Of a DNA stretch of 64,000 bases, positions 62,341-64,000 are shown in pieces. Made by a program: the position numbers and the translations under genes. How positions within the stretch are numbered: position 1 is the stretch's first letter; every line of letters starts with the position of its first letter. The stretch is from Methylorubrum populi (GTDB lineage: Bacteria; Pseudomonadota; Alphaproteobacteria; Rhizobiales; Beijerinckiaceae). The stretch covers positions 1,241,001-1,305,000 of the forward strand of contig JAQIIU010000003.1 in NCBI GenBank assembly GCA_036946625.1, in the 5' to 3' direction. The notes beneath the pieces were generated by a model, which was not told the origin of the DNA, did no database searches, and was given only the letters and a program-made list of their open reading frames with translations.

Positions 62341-63873
62341 ATGGCGGTCCTCACGGAACCCCATGACGGACCGGACGGCGCGGCTTCGCGCCCGGGCGCC
62401 CGGCGGGACGCGCATCTGGACGTGCTGGTGATCGGCGCCGGCATCTCGGGGATCAGTGCCGGCTACGCCCTGCAGACCCGGTGCCCGGGCAAGAGCTACG
62501 CGATCCTCGAGGCGCGCGACACGCTCGGCGGCACCTGGGACCTGTTCCGCTATCCCGGCCTGCGCTCGGATTCCGACCTCCATACCTTCGGATTCAGCTT
62601 CCGGGCCTGGACCGAGGACAAGTCGATCGCCGACGCGGCCTCGATCCTGAACTACCTGCGCGCCACCGCCGAGGCGTTCGGCATCGACCGCAGGATCCGC
62701 TACGGCCAGCGCGTGGTGTCGGCGGCCTGGAGCACGCCGGAGGCACGCTGGACCGTGGAGGTCGAGGCGGGGCGCGAGCGCATCACCTATACCTGCGGCT
62801 TCCTCTACGTCTGCGCCGGCTACTACGATTACGAAGGCGGCTACCGACCGGACTGGCCGGGCACCGGTCGCTTTGCCGGCCCCATCGTGCATCCGCAGGC
62901 CTGGCCGGAGCACCTCGACTACGCGGGCAAGCGCGTGGTGGTGATCGGCAGCGGCGCCACCGCGGTGACGCTGGTGCCGGAGATGGCGCGGAGCGCCGCC
63001 CATGTCACCATGCTGCAGCGCTCGCCGACCTACATCGTGGCGCTGCCGGCGCGCGACCGCATCGCCAACTGGCTCAAACGCCGCCTGCCGAGCGGCCTGG
63101 CCCACCGCCTCGCGCGCTGGAAGAACATCGGCCTGAGCATCTTCTTCTATCAGTTCGCCCGCCGCAAACCCGAGGCGATGACGCAGCGGATCCTCGGCGG
63201 CATCCGCAGGCAGCTCGGGGCCGACTACGACGTCGGCACCCATTTCACGCCGCGCTACAAGCCCTGGGACCAGCGCCTCTGCCTGGTGCCGGACGGCGAT
63301 CTGTTCAAGGCGATCCGCGAGGGCCGGGCGACCGTCGAGACCGACGCGATCGAGACCTTCACGGAGGACGGGCTGCGGCTCGCCTCGGGCCGGCACCTGT
63401 CCGCCGACATCGTCGTCACCGCCACGGGGCTCAGGCTGAAGCTGATGGGCGGGGTGCGGCTCAGCGTCGACGGCCGCACGCCCGACCCGGCGGAGACCTG
63501 CATGTACAAGGGCATGATGCTGAGCGACGTGCCGAACCTCGCTCTGGCGCTGGGCTACACCAACGCGTCCTGGACGCTGAAATGCGAGTTGACGGCGGGA
63601 TACGTCTGCCGCCTCCTGCGCCGCATGGACGCCCGGGGCGAGACATGGTGCGTGCCGCGCCGGGGCGCGGCCACCGGCGAGGAACCGCTGATCGGCTTCA
63701 CCTCGGGCTACATCGCGCGGGCGCGCCATTTGATGCCCAAGCAGGGCGACGCGCATCCGTGGAAGCTCCACCAGAACTACGTGCTCGACCTCGCGAGCCT
63801 CCGCTACGGACGGCTCGACGACGGCGCGATGGTGTTCGGCGGCCGGCGCGCGGATGCACGGCGGGCGGCCTGA
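62341..63873 (+). CDS. Flavin-containing monooxygenase, Baeyer-Villiger type
   Basis: The product has 510 residues. The FAD Rossmann motif is VLVIGAGISGISAGYAL (about residues 28-44). The Baeyer-Villiger fingerprint FxGxxxHxxxWP appears as FAGPIVHPQAWP (near 178-189). The NADPH Rossmann motif follows (VVVIGSGATAVTLVPEMA). Such enzymes insert oxygen next to a carbonyl or oxidise heteroatoms with NADPH and O2. I take the ATG at 62341; GTG 62338 is one codon earlier. It is under a palindromic operator, and an SDR gene follows 74 bp later, perhaps in one catabolic or detoxifying operon. Confidence 0.92.
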   Translation: MAVLTEPHDGPDGAASRPGARRDAHLDVLVIGAGISGISAGYALQTRCPGKSYAILEARDTLGGTWDLFRYPGLRSDSDLHTFGFSFRAWTEDKSIADAASILNYLRATAEAFGIDRRIRYGQRVVSAAWSTPEARWTVEVEAGRERITYTCGFLYVCAGYYDYEGGYRPDWPGTGRFAGPIVHPQAWPEHLDYAGKRVVVIGSGATAVTLVPEMARSAAHVTMLQRSPTYIVALPARDRIANWLKRRLPSGLAHRLARWKNIGLSIFFYQFARRKPEAMTQRILGGIRRQLGADYDVGTHFTPRYKPWDQRLCLVPDGDLFKAIREGRATVETDAIETFTEDGLRLASGRHLSADIVVTATGLRLKLMGGVRLSVDGRTPDPAETCMYKGMMLSDVPNLALALGYTNASWTLKCELTAGYVCRLLRRMDARGETWCVPRRGAATGEEPLIGFTSGYIARARHLMPKQGDAHPWKLHQNYVLDLASLRYGRLDDGAMVFGGRRADARRAA

Positions 63874-63947
63874 GCGCTCCCTCGGCCTCTGCCTCCGCGG
63901 TGTAAAGAGCTCGCTGCGCCCACCCCATTCCGGGAGAAACCCACCGC

Positions 63948-64000
63948 ATGTTCGATCTCAAGGGGCGGACCGCGCTCGTCACCGGCGCGGGCAGCGGCAT
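63948..64000 (+). CDS. Short-chain dehydrogenase/reductase, first residues only (runs off the window)
   Basis: Seventeen codons are visible: MFDLKGRTALVTGAGSG. TGxxxGxG-type nucleotide binding begins as in SDR enzymes (TGAGSG). CGGGAG at 63931-63936 is a ribosome site. It lies 74 bp after the monooxygenase gene on the same strand, and an alcohol/ketone SDR partner would make biochemical sense. Confidence 0.8.
   Translation, partial: MFDLKGRTALVTGAGSG

Overview
The window looks like a chromosomal segment of a high-GC alphaproteobacterium. The best guess is Methylobacterium/Methylorubrum. The evidence is gene content typical of the Hyphomicrobiales (CckA beside a flagellar export cluster, ispH-thrB, sigma-EcfG with GGAAC-N16-CGTT promoters, DUF1236, DUF3072 and DUF2293 proteins, lutABC) and several families of dispersed intergenic repeats that I associate with that genus. 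No database search was possible, so the genus is an inference.

Positions 1-50.9 kb are mostly housekeeping genes with short gaps. In order: the 5' part of uvrC, cheZ, an L,D-transpeptidase, an unusual EcfG-type sigma factor, mscL, a MarR / response regulator / histidine kinase operon divergent from ilvE, a Kef-type antiporter-MATE pair, ispH-thrB with a convergent peroxiredoxin, YqgE, a zinc peptidase, alaS, a WYL regulator divergent from a glutathione transferase, and recA with a candidate SOS box. Next come cckA, flhB-fliR-fliQ-fliE-flgC-flgB and a divergent FliO-like gene, an FAD oxidoreductase, a transglutaminase, ccmC-ccmD-ccmG (ccmD is only 50 codons), lutA-lutB-lutC with 4-bp overlaps, rplM-rpsI, a Mop protein, an ABC exporter, two tiny membrane proteins, tRNA-Phe, yacG-maf and tRNA-Thr. 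Many gaps hold copies of four repeat families, and several copies supply the stop codon of the gene they abut.

Positions 50.9-61.2 kb, between tRNA-Thr(CGT) and tRNA-Arg(TCT), are an accessory region. An IS481-family element sits in a CTAG target with a perfect 6-bp duplication. An IS3-family element is itself split by an internally deleted IS1182-like element. In silico removal of the IS481 and IS3 elements restores one open frame with a GNAT-like part. Beyond them, on the minus strand, lies a decayed candidate defence locus: an argonaute-like MID-PIWI protein lacking the usual catalytic residues and frameshifted from its N-terminal part, a broken gene of unknown function, and an SNF2-type helicase that has lost its Walker A region.

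Positions 61.2-64 kb hold a TetR regulator divergent from a Baeyer-Villiger-type flavin monooxygenase, with a perfect 32-bp palindrome over the monooxygenase promoter, and the start of an SDR gene. Three observations connect to the general stress response: the sigma factor carries a NepR-like N-terminal segment, and two unlinked small genes have consensus sigma-EcfG promoters.
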